DNA of 64,000 nucleotides from Arthrinium phaeospermum (Eukaryota > Ascomycota > Sordariomycetes > Amphisphaeriales > Apiosporaceae): positions 248,001 through 312,000 of the forward strand of contig QYRS01000012.1 in the NCBI GenBank assembly GCA_006503535.1, in the 5' to 3' direction. The notes beneath the pieces are model-generated. The model saw only the letters and a program-made list of their open reading frames with translations, searched no databases and was not told the DNA's origin. The position numbers and the translations under genes were made by a program. How positions within the stretch are numbered: position 1 is the first letter of the stretch; each line of letters starts with the position of its first letter. Below, piece by piece: positions 24,838 to 34,777 of the stretch.

Positions 24838-27376
24838 CTCATTGATGAGAGTCCAATTCAAGGACTGAAAATTGTCCATTTTCTAGTAGAACCCAGGAGA
24901 TGTAAGACCGATGTCGGAGTTTGGATATTCCTAAAGACAGATATTTATACCTAGATATTAACCCTTTTGATCTCACGAAGGGATGAAATAGAATGACCAA
25001 GATGAGACTCCAGGTAGAAGCATTCACGGTGACAAGAACTGGAGGTTTTGTACACTTCTCTACGCGAAGAAACACTCTCGTAGTTATAAAAATAGTTGGG
25101 CCATAAGGCAGAAGAGTGTAGCAAAGCGCCAGATTGTCAACCAATGTGACATCTTGTGCATAGGTTGGCGATACGCGCATGCTCCAGCACAGCCATGGGA
25201 TGGTAACGCATCCGATGCAGACTTGTTCTTGCCAATCCAGATGCTACCTTATTCCAGATGTATGTATCTGGTTCGCAGAGTGACATCCCCGGGGGGCTGA
25301 AGATATCCATAGAATCAGGTCAGCCCCGCGGCTGTGACTGGACTTGTAGCGAATGGGTAGTGGCGGTACTAATAATAGCAGGCACACCTAATCTACTAAC
25401 ACGCACGATGTCACTGCTAACTACCAACAGCCGGAAGCAATGTGACTGTAAGTTGGAGACTTCAATGTGATACACGGTGGGGGCGGGTTGTTATGCGAGG
25501 CCACTGGAGAATGTGACATCCAGCCGAAGCTATTTCTCTATTGGTTGCTTGAAGCTTCGAGGGGGCGCAGACTGTCTTCACTGCACAATTATCAATGCAT
25601 CTTTTCTAGATGAACGACGGTAGAGGTCTTATTCTAACTACTGTTTCTCGTATTGCTTCGCGACTAGGCCGGCAAAATGTGTCGAATGTCATAAATCAGG
25701 ATCAAAGACAGTACCTAAGGTAGGTACTCATTGGGGAGTGGGGTCGCGTTGTGTTCCAGGCACACCAACCGTGGTGGGGGCTGCGGATCAACACGCCAAG
25801 AATATGTACATATTATTATATATTGGTCACAGCCTCACATTCAATATATATAATGGCAAATGCGCGAGTGGGCGATTGCGAGCCGCCCACTGGTGGAAAG
25901 CTGGGCCAAGAGCTCGGGTAAATGCTGGTTAAAGGATTAGGGTAACCTAAGAACCAACTCAATCCTCAATGAGCACACACACTTAGAAGACTGCGACCCT
26001 AGGTAATTGCCGTCGAGGATCGCGGGTCGCAACAGACAGACCGAAGCGCAAGCACTCATTCTTTCTATTGAAATAATGCCCCGTAGGTGGAAATGCCTAC
26101 TTATCCACAATCTTGCATCTAAATTGATGTTAATACTCCTGGATGCACGTTGGCCCACAGACCCGAAGAGCCCGCGGTTCCTGCTCCAATAGCCAGCCTT
26201 TATGCGGACCCAGGTAGTATGTCGGTATGCGTAGTATGTGTCTACATCTTTTCACGGATTATCTGCCCAATGACCTCGCGAATAGGCTTAGATTGACTGC
26301 ACTGTGCAATGTTCCACATTCTTCCAGCCCTGAGTTGGTTCAAGTCAAGTACACAGGCGACAGGCATGTTAGATTTGGATACACAATCCAAGTAGCAATT
26401 GCATTGTTTTTGAAAGCGATTTCTTGATGTCATGACTGAAGACAGGAGGTAACAACAGCGTCATGGTGGCTTTTGGAGGAGTAATGAGCATTGGCAGTCG
26501 CATCAGGGGGCCATTTTAGACGGTGCCGGTGATACTTTAAACATGTACTTGTATGGAATATACATCTGCTGGAGGTTTACCTAGGTAAGTACTCCGTACG
26601 CTATCGGCCCTTGCTCGGTCGCTGTCAATGTCCAACATATACCATTGGAACTTCTCCATGAATTGATTAGGGTTTAGGCAGATGTTTGGCACCAATATTT
26701 TGACAGCGTAGAGAAGGTGCCATCTTGGGTGTTAACCTACATCCTAAGTAAGTCATGTACCTAAGGTAAGGTAGGCAGCGAGTTTTGGGAGGCATTGCCA
26801 GGACTCCAATTCCGACGGAATTACTCATCATTCCACCTTGCCTCCCAAATTGCCCTTCTACAGCAACCCACTGGGTTTCACTCCGGCGTCGTCACGAATC
26901 AGCTGGTTCTTGGAGAGCTCACTTTACTTCGTCCTCATCTCAATTATTGTCCATTCTGGTCTTGACTTTGACAGTCCGTACCCATCACAGCACCGGCCCG
27001 ATGCTCACGCTCCTTGCACAGAGGACCAGCAAGCGTGGCCATCGCAGACGATACCACACTGGCAAACAGCATTGGTTGACACCAGACTTGGGAACATGCT
27101 CTTCGGTGATCTGTTTCCTTTGCCGACTACGGCGCACTGTCGTTTCTTTGCTGACAGGCCTATGATTGCAGCATATTGCCGCGATCCACGTCGTCCAGTT
27201 CGATCAAGTGGTCCGCCACTTGTACATCAATGCTGCTCAATCACTTGTGCTTTCGAAGGACAGTGATCTGGAACCACAGCAGGCGCGAGCGAGCGAGCGA
27301 ACGCAACGAATGCCACGAACACACGACAAGATCCAAACAAGGAAACAGATCTTCTTGGGGGACTCGATCCTCCACC
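24838..27376. other. Gene-poor accessory stretch
   Basis: About 2.5 kb without a convincing gene. It contains scattered ACCTAAGGTAGGTA-like motifs (near 25712, 26580 and 26760) and TACTCCGTA near 26587. A 113-codon minus-strand frame at 24839-25180 has hydrophobic stretches but no supporting motif. Confidence 0.45.
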
Positions 27377-27910
27377 CAGATGTGCAAACACTGGGACGAA
27401 GATACCAAACTCACTGCTGGCTTGCTGGCGCCTCCTGGCCGTGAACTCGGTAGTCTGATCCTTCGTCGACTCACGTCGCGTTGGCACTGGGCGTACAGGT
27501 TGTAGAGTGTTGGTGAAATCCTGCGTTCAGATGTGCAAACACTGTTCCGGGTGCTCAATCCCTGCTTTAGGCGGGTCCCACCAGGCCGTTCGCGGTAGTC
27601 GGGTTCTCTTCGGAGACCCGGCGTCTGATGGTAGGAGCTATGGCAGATCGTCACTCCAGTTGCGCAAGCACTGGTGACAACGAACTCTTTCGGGCTTCAC
27701 GGTCGGTGCACTGTAGGGCCGTTTTCGGTAGTCTTGTCCTCCTTGGAGACTGGGCGTCCTGGTGTTTGAGTTTAGGTAATGCAACATGGTATTGGTGTGC
27801 TTCGGCGCAGCTACCTGCTGGACCAACCCTCCGCAGGAGTCCATTGATTGGCCCCACTACGGTGGTATCGTCTCCCTTGACCAACTCACGTTGTCCTGGG
27901 TGGCGAGGCC
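27377..27910. repeat. Degenerate tandem repeat, ~130-150 bp units
   Basis: CAGATGTGCAAACACTG occurs identically at 27377 and 27528 and with three changes at 27657. A second anchor, GGTAGTC within a longer similar block, occurs at 27449, 27594 and 27727, with a looser fourth version near 27866. Spacings are 129-151 bp. Units 2 and 3 share roughly four bases in five over the GGCCGTT...GGCGTC block. The repeats end about 70 bp before the microexon gene at 27983. Neither strand gives a frame open through all units, so they are either decayed coding repeats or non-coding. Confidence 0.55.
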
Positions 27911-27982
27911 AGGGTGATGAAGTCGGACTCCCCACCTCCACGTGGGATCACCTGGGAACACTGCACAGGCACACTGCTGTGT

Positions 27983-28694
27983 ATGAGCCAAGTAAGCCAC
28001 TCGATGGCTTAGCTACCTTTGACGACTGTCAAGGTAGAGGGAGACGCACAATAAGACCGGCAAAGCAGCAAGTCACCTGAGGCGGCGGTAAGCTCTCCTT
28101 AGGCACATATGGCCTCTACTTCGACTGACATTTTACCAGAGAGCCAAGGCACAGATGGAAGTTAGCACACCAGGTTCCTGGACTTTGCTTGGATATTGGG
28201 ATATACTAACCTCTTCTGTTAACAGAAACATAAAGCCCTCTACGAGGTAAGCAGAACATTGCTGTCTTATAATAACTCTTTGCTAATAGTAATGACAGGC
28301 ACACATCAACCGTCTGGCTGTAAGATACCTACACTCATGCTGTTTATCTCAGTCAGTTAACGTATTGTAGGACCTCGAGGAGAAGAAGGAGGCAGCCGAG
28401 AAATCGGCAAAGACCGCTCGCGTTAGTACTATTGATCGTTTGGGTCAATATGGTCTTATGGTGTTCCTTGCTGATCGTCAAATAGGAACTCGAGGCCGAG
28501 AAGGAGTAGAAGCTCGACGTAAGTACCCGTGTTGATCGTGTGTAATTGAAGCAATGCGCCGATACTAACATGCTCATCAGGAGGACATCGCTGCGGCCCG
28601 TGTAAGTACAATTGGTTTGAACAAAGGTACTAGGGCTGACATGGTACTGTAGAAGCGCAAGCAGGAGGAGCAGGACGAGCCCAAGATGGGCTAG
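27983..28694 (+). CDS. Microexon gene, ~77-aa charged coiled-coil-like protein
   Basis: Nine small exons, all introns in phase 0. Exon 1 is 27983-27991 (MSQ). Exon 2 is 28073-28087 (SPEAA); an alternative acceptor at 28034 would bring in a TAA. Then come 28140-28160 (RAKAQME), 28226-28246 (KHKALYE), 28299-28319 (AHINRLA), 28371-28421 (DLEEKKEAAEKSAKTAR), 28486-28518 (ELEAEKE, stop, KLD), 28581-28601 (EDIAAAR) and 28653-28694 (KRKQEEQDEPKMG, TAG). Donors are mostly gtaag or gttag; CTAAC/CTGAC-like branch points are evident. Four exons are exactly 21 nt, one heptad each. The in-frame TAG at 28507-28509 would truncate the protein unless exon 7 starts at the AG just after it (KLD only), or the codon is a nonsense mutation or is edited. 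I recognise no family. The product looks like a soluble helical protein. Confidence 0.55.
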
Positions 28695-28820
28695 GATCCT
28701 CCGGATCCAATGGCGATGCGTCGTTCCTGACTTGGCAGGTCCGTCAGTGGAGAGTTGAGGGCGGCGACCGAGCCTTGTCGGCATTTTTAGTCACATGCTA
28801 ATAGCGATACAGACATCAAC

Positions 28821-29536
28821 ATGGCAGGACGCGTATGTTGACCCTCTCCCAAGTTTTCCATTGATGTCCTGGCTGAGCTATTGGCTCTTCCCACTTGGCC
28901 GTACTGACATGAACTGTCGTGACAGACCAACAAATCATACGGCGGTGTTGTGAGTAGTCAAGATTCCCCCCTATGCCTCGGATGAGCCGCTAATGCTTGC
29001 GTTAGGCGAAAGCTGCCCGCGGTGGCCGTGGAGGCGGTCGAGGCGGCCGCGGCGGCCAATTCGGCAGCCGCGGTGGCAGCCGCGTCTTGTCGGTATGTGT
29101 CCGCCCTATGACCTTGAGAAAGATAGGGGTTGCTGACTCTATGAGTATAGCTGAACCATCAACAATCCCTTGTAAGCCCTCTTTGTGCTCTTTACCACTG
29201 CAATATAGTAACCGTTTGAACAGGCTCTCGACCGATTGGCCGCCGCCGAGGGCGCCAAGAAGGTAACTCACATATTCTTTGTTTGGAGTCCAGCCTACTG
29301 ATGGCGGTATCTTGGTTTAGGACGACACCAAGAAGGAGCCACCAGTAAGCCACCATACTTTATCCGAGACGCGATAGAGCTGACAGTTGTTCTCAGTCCG
29401 AAACCGTGGAAGTACGAATTCCAACTGTCGCTCCGGAGAGCCGAAGTATAGCTGATATATTGTTGGCAGTGGTATGAATGGAAGATTAGCAACGGGCTAG
29501 AGGGAAGGAACATTGCAGGCGCAGTTGTTTGAGTAG
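28821..29536 (+). CDS. Microexon gene, ~99-aa RGG-rich protein
   Basis: Eight exons, all introns phase 0: 28821-28832 (MAGR), 28926-28949 (TNKSYGGV), 29006-29092 (29 codons, dominated by RGG and GGR), 29151-29171 (LNHQQSL), 29224-29262 (ALDRLAAAEGAKK), 29321-29344 (DDTKKEPP), 29397-29471 (25 codons ending IADILLAV) and 29519-29536 (AQLFE, TAG). If the last intron (weak branch point) is not removed, the protein ends two codons later, inside the intron. Donors are gtatgt, gtgagt, gtatgt, gtaagc, gtaact, gtaagc and gtatga. RGG boxes in known proteins bind RNA and are arginine-methylated, so RNA association is a fair guess. It starts about 125 bp after the preceding microexon gene, same strand. 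ATG context is good (CATCAACATGG). Confidence 0.6.
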
Positions 29537-29925
29537 AAATTATCGCATGCTTCGTGGTATGCAATGACTATGACTCCAGATACTTCAATCAATCAGTTCA
29601 AAGATTGAATTTCACCAGCTGCTCTATCTGGCATGAACCAAGTGACACCAATCGGCTCTATCCAAATCTCCTCGGGCCTCCATTCCGATATGGTGAATTC
29701 AATTGGTCTTTATTTGACCGAGGCACTGCCCGTGTCCCATATGCAGTGGTGACATTACTGTTGCAGCTATCCCATGGATGACTATCCCACTACTAATTTG
29801 TTATTCCATATCTTCCACACGATTATTCCACATCTACTACAAAGTTGCCATCTAATATTTGCGTACCTTTCAATAGCAGTGTAATATTTATTTTGCAAGC
29901 GACAGCACAAGGTAACCCAGTGCAA
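29537..29925. other. Intergenic, no gene seen
   Basis: Shared 3' space between the RGG-rich microexon gene and the convergent dehydrogenase gene. A 75-codon frame at 29554-29781 lacks any supporting feature. Confidence 0.4.
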
Positions 29926-30883
29926 CTAGGGCAGGGTATATCCACCATCAATGACCATGTTTGCTCCTGATCATTCGTGTTAGCGCACTAAATTCGAGGG
30001 ATGGGGAAACTTGAATACAATCACCCACCTGTCATGTAGCTTGAGGCTTCACTGGCCAGAAAGACGTATGCCCCCTTCAGCTCGGCGGCATTGCACATCC
30101 TCTTTCCAGGGATCATGTCGAACCACTTCTTTCTCCTTTCTTCGGGGTGGGCTGAGATCACTGTTGATGAGGAGTCAGCGGCAGCCTCCCGGACCTCCGC
30201 CACTATTGCGAGGAACTGAACTTACTGTCGGTGGCGATGAAGCCGGGCGAGATGCAGTTGACCCGCGCAAAGTCGACCCACTCGACGGCCAGCGACTTGG
30301 CCAGATGCGTGACGGCCGCCTTGCTGGCGTTGTAAGCCGCCTGCTGCTGCGGCACGTTGACGAGGATGCCCGAGACGGACGAGGTGAAGACGATGGACGC
30401 CCGGCCGTCCCCGCCGTTTCGGAACTGCTGCTCGAAGATGCGGGCCGCCGCCTGCGCCGTCCAGAAGGCGCCGTGGAAGTTGACGTCGAGCATCTCGCGC
30501 CACTCGCGCTCGCCGTACTCGAGCGCGGGGATGTGGGCCGCGATGCCGGCGTTGGCGACGCAGATGTCGAGCTGGCCGCCGCCGAGCTCGCGGGCGACCT
30601 GCTCGACGACGGCCCGGACGTCGTCGGGCGACTTGACGTCACACTTGTAGGCCTTTACGAGGCCCCCGCCGCTGCTGCTCGAGAGGGAGGCGGCGATCTG
30701 GTCGGCCTCGGCGGGGTCGGTGCTCGTGTACGTGATGGCGACTTTGGCGCCGGCTTCGGCGAGGCCGCGGGCGGCTTCCAGGCCGATGCCGCGGCAGCCG
30801 CCGGTGACGATGGCGGTCTTGCCGGTGAGGTCGAAGTGCGAGAGCACGGGGGCGGTGGCTTTGGAGTGTTCGGGTAGGACCAT
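29926..30883 (-). CDS. Short-chain dehydrogenase, polyol/ketose reductase-like
   Basis: Three exons read leftwards (30883-30226, 30160-30029, 29966-29926) give 276 residues, a classical SDR length. Motifs: TGGCRGIG cofactor loop, NAG after beta-4, the catalytic Ser in FTSSVSG and YNASK with the active-site Tyr and Lys, then ISPGFIATD. The C-terminal block with MTGANMVIDGGYTLP is typical of fungal D-arabinitol/mannitol/sorbose (L-xylulose) reductase relatives. The last two exons complete this signature and are needed, because exon 1 alone ends just after IATD. It is the left member of a group with a sugar transporter and a xylitol-type dehydrogenase, so interconversion of pentitols and ketopentoses or hexuloses is the likely job. 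Exact substrate and cofactor preference are not certain. Confidence 0.9.
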
Positions 30884-31473
30884 GGTGGCGGATGCAAAAT
30901 ATGACTAGATGGCGAGGGCGTGACGGGTGCAGGGCTTCTCACCTTCGGATGATCACCAGCCAGCACCCGGCGTCGAGTGTCTTGGCCATGCTTTAATAGA
31001 CACGAACAGAGATGCACACGAATTGGACATGGTGGGACCGTGACGGCGTTGTCCCCCACACTGGAGCAGCAGGTAAACGAGGTGCCTCGAGACGCGGTCC
31101 CGTGTCGTCATTCGTCGGGATGCGCCCCGCTGGTGGAGTTGCGGACCACTGTCGCCCTGGTCGACCCCAAATCCACCCCGGACAATGTTGGGGGGTAGTA
31201 TTTCTGGGGATGCCAAGGTTTTGATAGCATGGATGTGCAGGAAAACAGGTATGATCCATCCGAAGAATCCACTGGCATCGATAGTGTGCGTGATACTTGA
31301 TCTGCATGTTTCGGTCAGATTGCAAGTGTAAGTTGGCCGTGATGTCTGCCATGAAGGACTGGATGCGTTCACTCGGCCATTATTGGTTTAGGTACGATGT
31401 TCGGAATCGGCAAGTTATGCAAATTTGTCATTAATTGATGTTGCACGTACTGATCCGACATGCGTTGAGGGCT

Positions 31474-33298
31474 CTACACATGTTCCTGGTGCTCAACATC
31501 TGACAGCATCTTCTTATCATCGCCGTGGCTCCTTTCCCTTGCCACGCCACCAGTCGCCTGGGGTCCATCAAAGAGAACTGCTATCTCTTCCAGACTGTGG
31601 CCCTTGGTCTCGGGAAACAGTAACCAGGTGAGGGGCAGAAACACGGCCAATAATACAACGAACACAATGTAGTACCTCCAGCCGAGCTGATCGAGCCCGA
31701 TGGGGTTGACAAACGCCATGAGCGTCAGGGAGCCGTAGATGGCAAAGAGCTCCACGGCGAGCCCCTTGGCCCGGAGGTTGTAGGGCAGGATCTCGGTCGG
31801 GTACCCGAACAGCAGCGGCGTGTACGAGATGTCGTAGTGGAAGTAGAACGTAAACAGACAGACCACCACCACGATGCCCGCGGGTTTCGATCCCTCGGAG
31901 TCCACCACGGCCGAGCACGCCGTCCACACGACGTAGCTCAGCAGCATGCCGACGCCGGACCACAGGAAGAGGGTGCGCCGCCCCAGCCGGTCCACGAGGA
32001 AGGCGGCCGACAGCGCGGCGCCGAAGTTGAAGATCTGCAGCAGGCCGTTGATGAGCGTCTGTCGGAACGTGTCGCGGATGCCGATGGTGTCGAGCACCAG
32101 CGCGAGGTAGTACGACACCACGGCAATGCCGTTCCACTGCGCCATGAAGCCCACCAGGAAGGCGATGAGGGTCCGCCGCCGGTTGCCCGGGGTCGAGACT
32201 AGGGCGCCCCAGCCCGTGGCGCTGGCTTCCTTTTCCAGCTGGATCGCCTGCACGATCTCGTTCATTTCGTATTGCACTAGCCGTGATGGTTGTTGTTCAC
32301 TAGCGGGGGCGATGTCGAATGGCTCCCCGGCGTGGTACTTGTTTAGTAGCGCCATGGCCTCGGCGGTGCGGTCTTGCGCTACGAGCCATCGCGGAGACTC
32401 GGGAACCCACCACCAGAACGTCAGCTGGATCAATGGAAAGCCCGCTTGTAGGAGGGAGGGGATCCGCCATGACCAGTCGGTCTCGTAGTTTTGGCAGCCG
32501 AAGGTCGTCCATGATGCTAGAATGGCTCCTGTGAGAGTAATGAAGTCAGTAAAAGTGAATAAGTCACATCTTCTTCGGCATGTGCCATCGTTATGTACTT
32601 ACCCAGGTAGTACATGGTCCAAAACGCACATGTGTATTTGCCGCGGTGGGTTGGGTAGGCCAACTCTGCAATCAGCATCGGGCTCGGGTGAACCGCAACT
32701 GCATGTGGAGTAAGGTCAGTGACTTGTTTCCTTTCTTTTCTACTCTCTCTGGCTTCTTTATAGTGGCCGAGTGAGTACTGGTTGGAACTGGGCAAGAAGA
32801 AACCTACACATTCCACCAAACCCAACGATGAGACGCGATACCACGAACATGGGCAGATTGACAGAAGCAGTCTGGATGATGGTGGCAACGATGACCAGCA
32901 GGATGCCGGTCAAAAGCACGGCGCGGCGGCCATATGTGTCGGCCAGCCAACCGATCATGGGAAGGGCCAAGACGGAGCCGATAGACTGGGCGGCATTGAC
33001 GAGACCGAGCGTGACACCGTCCGGCTGACCGAAATATGCTCTCCATTGGTGTAAAGATTGGAGCCCGTTCATGAGAGAGCCTACAGCGTTGGGCGATGTA
33101 ATCAGCAAATCAGCACTCCAGAGTTTTCGGTATTGGAAGCGACGGTCCCTTACCATCATAACCAGAAACCGAGGAGGATAGGAGAGGAATCAGAAGCAAG
33201 AGGTTCAGCTTCAAGAGGTGGGCTTGTTGATACCACGACTTGCTGGTCTGCGGCAGCACCTCGGCGAGGGCCACGCCTACGATCTGTGAGTCCTTCAT
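31474..33298 (-). CDS. MFS sugar transporter (lactose permease/hexose-type)
   Basis: Four exons read leftwards (33298-33154, 33080-32808, 32698-32603, 32528-31474) give 522 residues with about twelve membrane segments. Sugar-porter marks: SGYDGSLMNGLQ in helix 1, WLADTYGRRA in the 2-3 loop, PESPRWL after helix 6, LVDRLGRRTL in the 8-9 loop and FPETKGHSLEE at the end of helix 12. The first ATG (33298, MKDSQIVG) is preferred because an upstream ATG is out of frame. The sequence style is that of fungal lactose-permease-like members, which take disaccharides, pentoses or polyols. It sits between the SDR and the divergent polyol dehydrogenase, supporting uptake for the same pathway. Confidence 0.93.
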
Positions 33299-34777
33299 GG
33301 TCTTGGTAGCATTAGTCAACAATATCAGGAGGTTAGAAAGACAATTCCACAGGTGGAAGACTAATCACTTCATCCCGTGTACAAGTAGTGAAAAGGAAAC
33401 AGGAGGCTAACACATAGATATGTTCGTCAAATCAACCAATTATATAGACATGCGAAAAGCTTATACGCAGCGTCTACAATACACGCGTACGTCGTGTGAC
33501 TCTCCATCACGTCAGCATCAGCAGAAACCGACCGCACCATTCCTATCAAAACAAAGCAAGACCCCATGGGGAATTCTCAATGTTGCATCATGCACTCCGC
33601 AAACAGCGCTCTCCCCACTCATTGCCGCTGGAGTGGAGATGGTGTCCAGGGTGTAAGTCGGAGAATGACAGGCCATGCTGCCGTGTGGGGAGGGCGGACG
33701 ACAGTCGCCCTCAAGTTAGAGAGCAGGATCTCACCAGGTCTCATGCTCGATGACATAATGACTTGGGATAGATTGCATTTTGTGGGTCGATTCTGGAACG
33801 ACTGGGCAATGGCGCCAAGACACGACGGTTTGTTTGGATCAATGTGTTTGAGAATGGTGACAAGCCATTCGGCGATTGGTGACTGAATTAGATGTCTACT
33901 GTCCAGTCTGATAACTCCCCTCAATGGACATATTGATGTACCTTGGCAACGACGAGTCGATGCGGCCTTATTTCGCCTGTTCCATTCACATAGACTCACT
34001 ATGATGGATCTGTGTTTCCGGAATCTATACTTCTATCAACATAAAATCAGGGAGAGAGGTATCCTCGAAGGAGGCAGTAGAACCGATCGCAGCAGCTTAC
34101 AGGCAGTATAATAAGACTGCCCCTGCGGCGTTCATGGCCGCGTGACGGCCTTCGACACCGTGACGAGGTCGACACCTGGTACCACTGCGCGCTGTGCACC
34201 ATGCCTTCTGAGATCGGGCAATAGTAAGCCCACATCGGAGTCGGCGTCTTGCATAACGATCTCAGTTTCGTGACGGCATCGTCAGCCAGCGTTGGCCATC
34301 TCAACAGCCCCACACCAGCATCGCGAACAAAACCTGGAATAGCTTGACAATGCCTTGCCGTCCAGCTCGTGGGGACGAAGACAACATAGCACACCCCAGA
34401 AATACGGGTTGCCGAAAGGAGTAGCTCCGACGGCCGTGCAGGATTACGGCCGCTTGGCGTCCGACAGGATATCTCGCATGGCGGCGATCATTCCCAATTG
34501 CTACCCCAGGTTCACCTTGGGGAACTGGTTGGATGCGGAGAAATGGGGTTGGGATCCACCCCTTTCCCCAGCAAGAGAGGGGTGTAGTCGATTGGTGTTG
34601 CGTTTATATCCCCGACATCTGCAGGCTTGGCAAATTGGGGTAGCTTCGCGATGAACCAACGACGTACACAAAAGGCAGATGCCCAGATACGAGGATCAGA
34701 CACCCGAGATTGAAGATCAAGAGGTATGTACCACAAGAGTGTTTGTTCCCTGAAGCAAATCAGACCAAGCCAACAAC
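33299..34777. other. Divergent promoter region of sugar transporter and polyol dehydrogenase
   Basis: About 1.5 kb between two divergent start codons. No gene is seen; the small frames inside have no support. Presumed to hold the control elements for both neighbours. Confidence 0.6.
33405..33410 (+). promoter_or_regulatory. GGCTAA, possible XlnR/Xyr1-type site
   Basis: A GGCTAA hexamer lies about 107 bp upstream of the transporter start. GGCTAA/GGCTAR is the site of the fungal xylanolytic activators XlnR and Xyr1, which control pentose uptake and catabolism. A single hexamer is expected by chance every couple of kilobases, so the support is its position and gene context only. Confidence 0.25.

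Noticed and set aside
24839..25180. 113-codon minus-strand frame upstream of the SAT4-like gene, possible partial duplicate of a rhodopsin-domain protein
   Set aside because: One hydrophobic stretch only, no aligned family motif, and it ends about where the real gene begins. Likely non-coding.
27166..27444. 92-codon frame at 27166-27444 and 150-codon frame at 27628-28080 as candidate genes upstream of the microexon genes
   Set aside because: They cross the tandem repeat units in inconsistent frames and show Cys/Trp/Arg-rich composition typical of non-coding reads.
28353..28784. 143-codon minus-strand frame with a hydrophobic Leu-rich stretch, a possible small membrane protein
   Set aside because: It lies exactly antisense to the microexon gene; the hydrophobic run is what GAG/AAG-rich helix codons give when read backwards. 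Strong plus-strand splice sites explain the region better.
30011..30877. 288-codon plus-strand frame over the SDR gene
   Set aside because: Shadow of the GC-rich SDR coding strand, with Gly/Arg/Asp-biased composition and no motif. The minus strand shows full SDR signatures.
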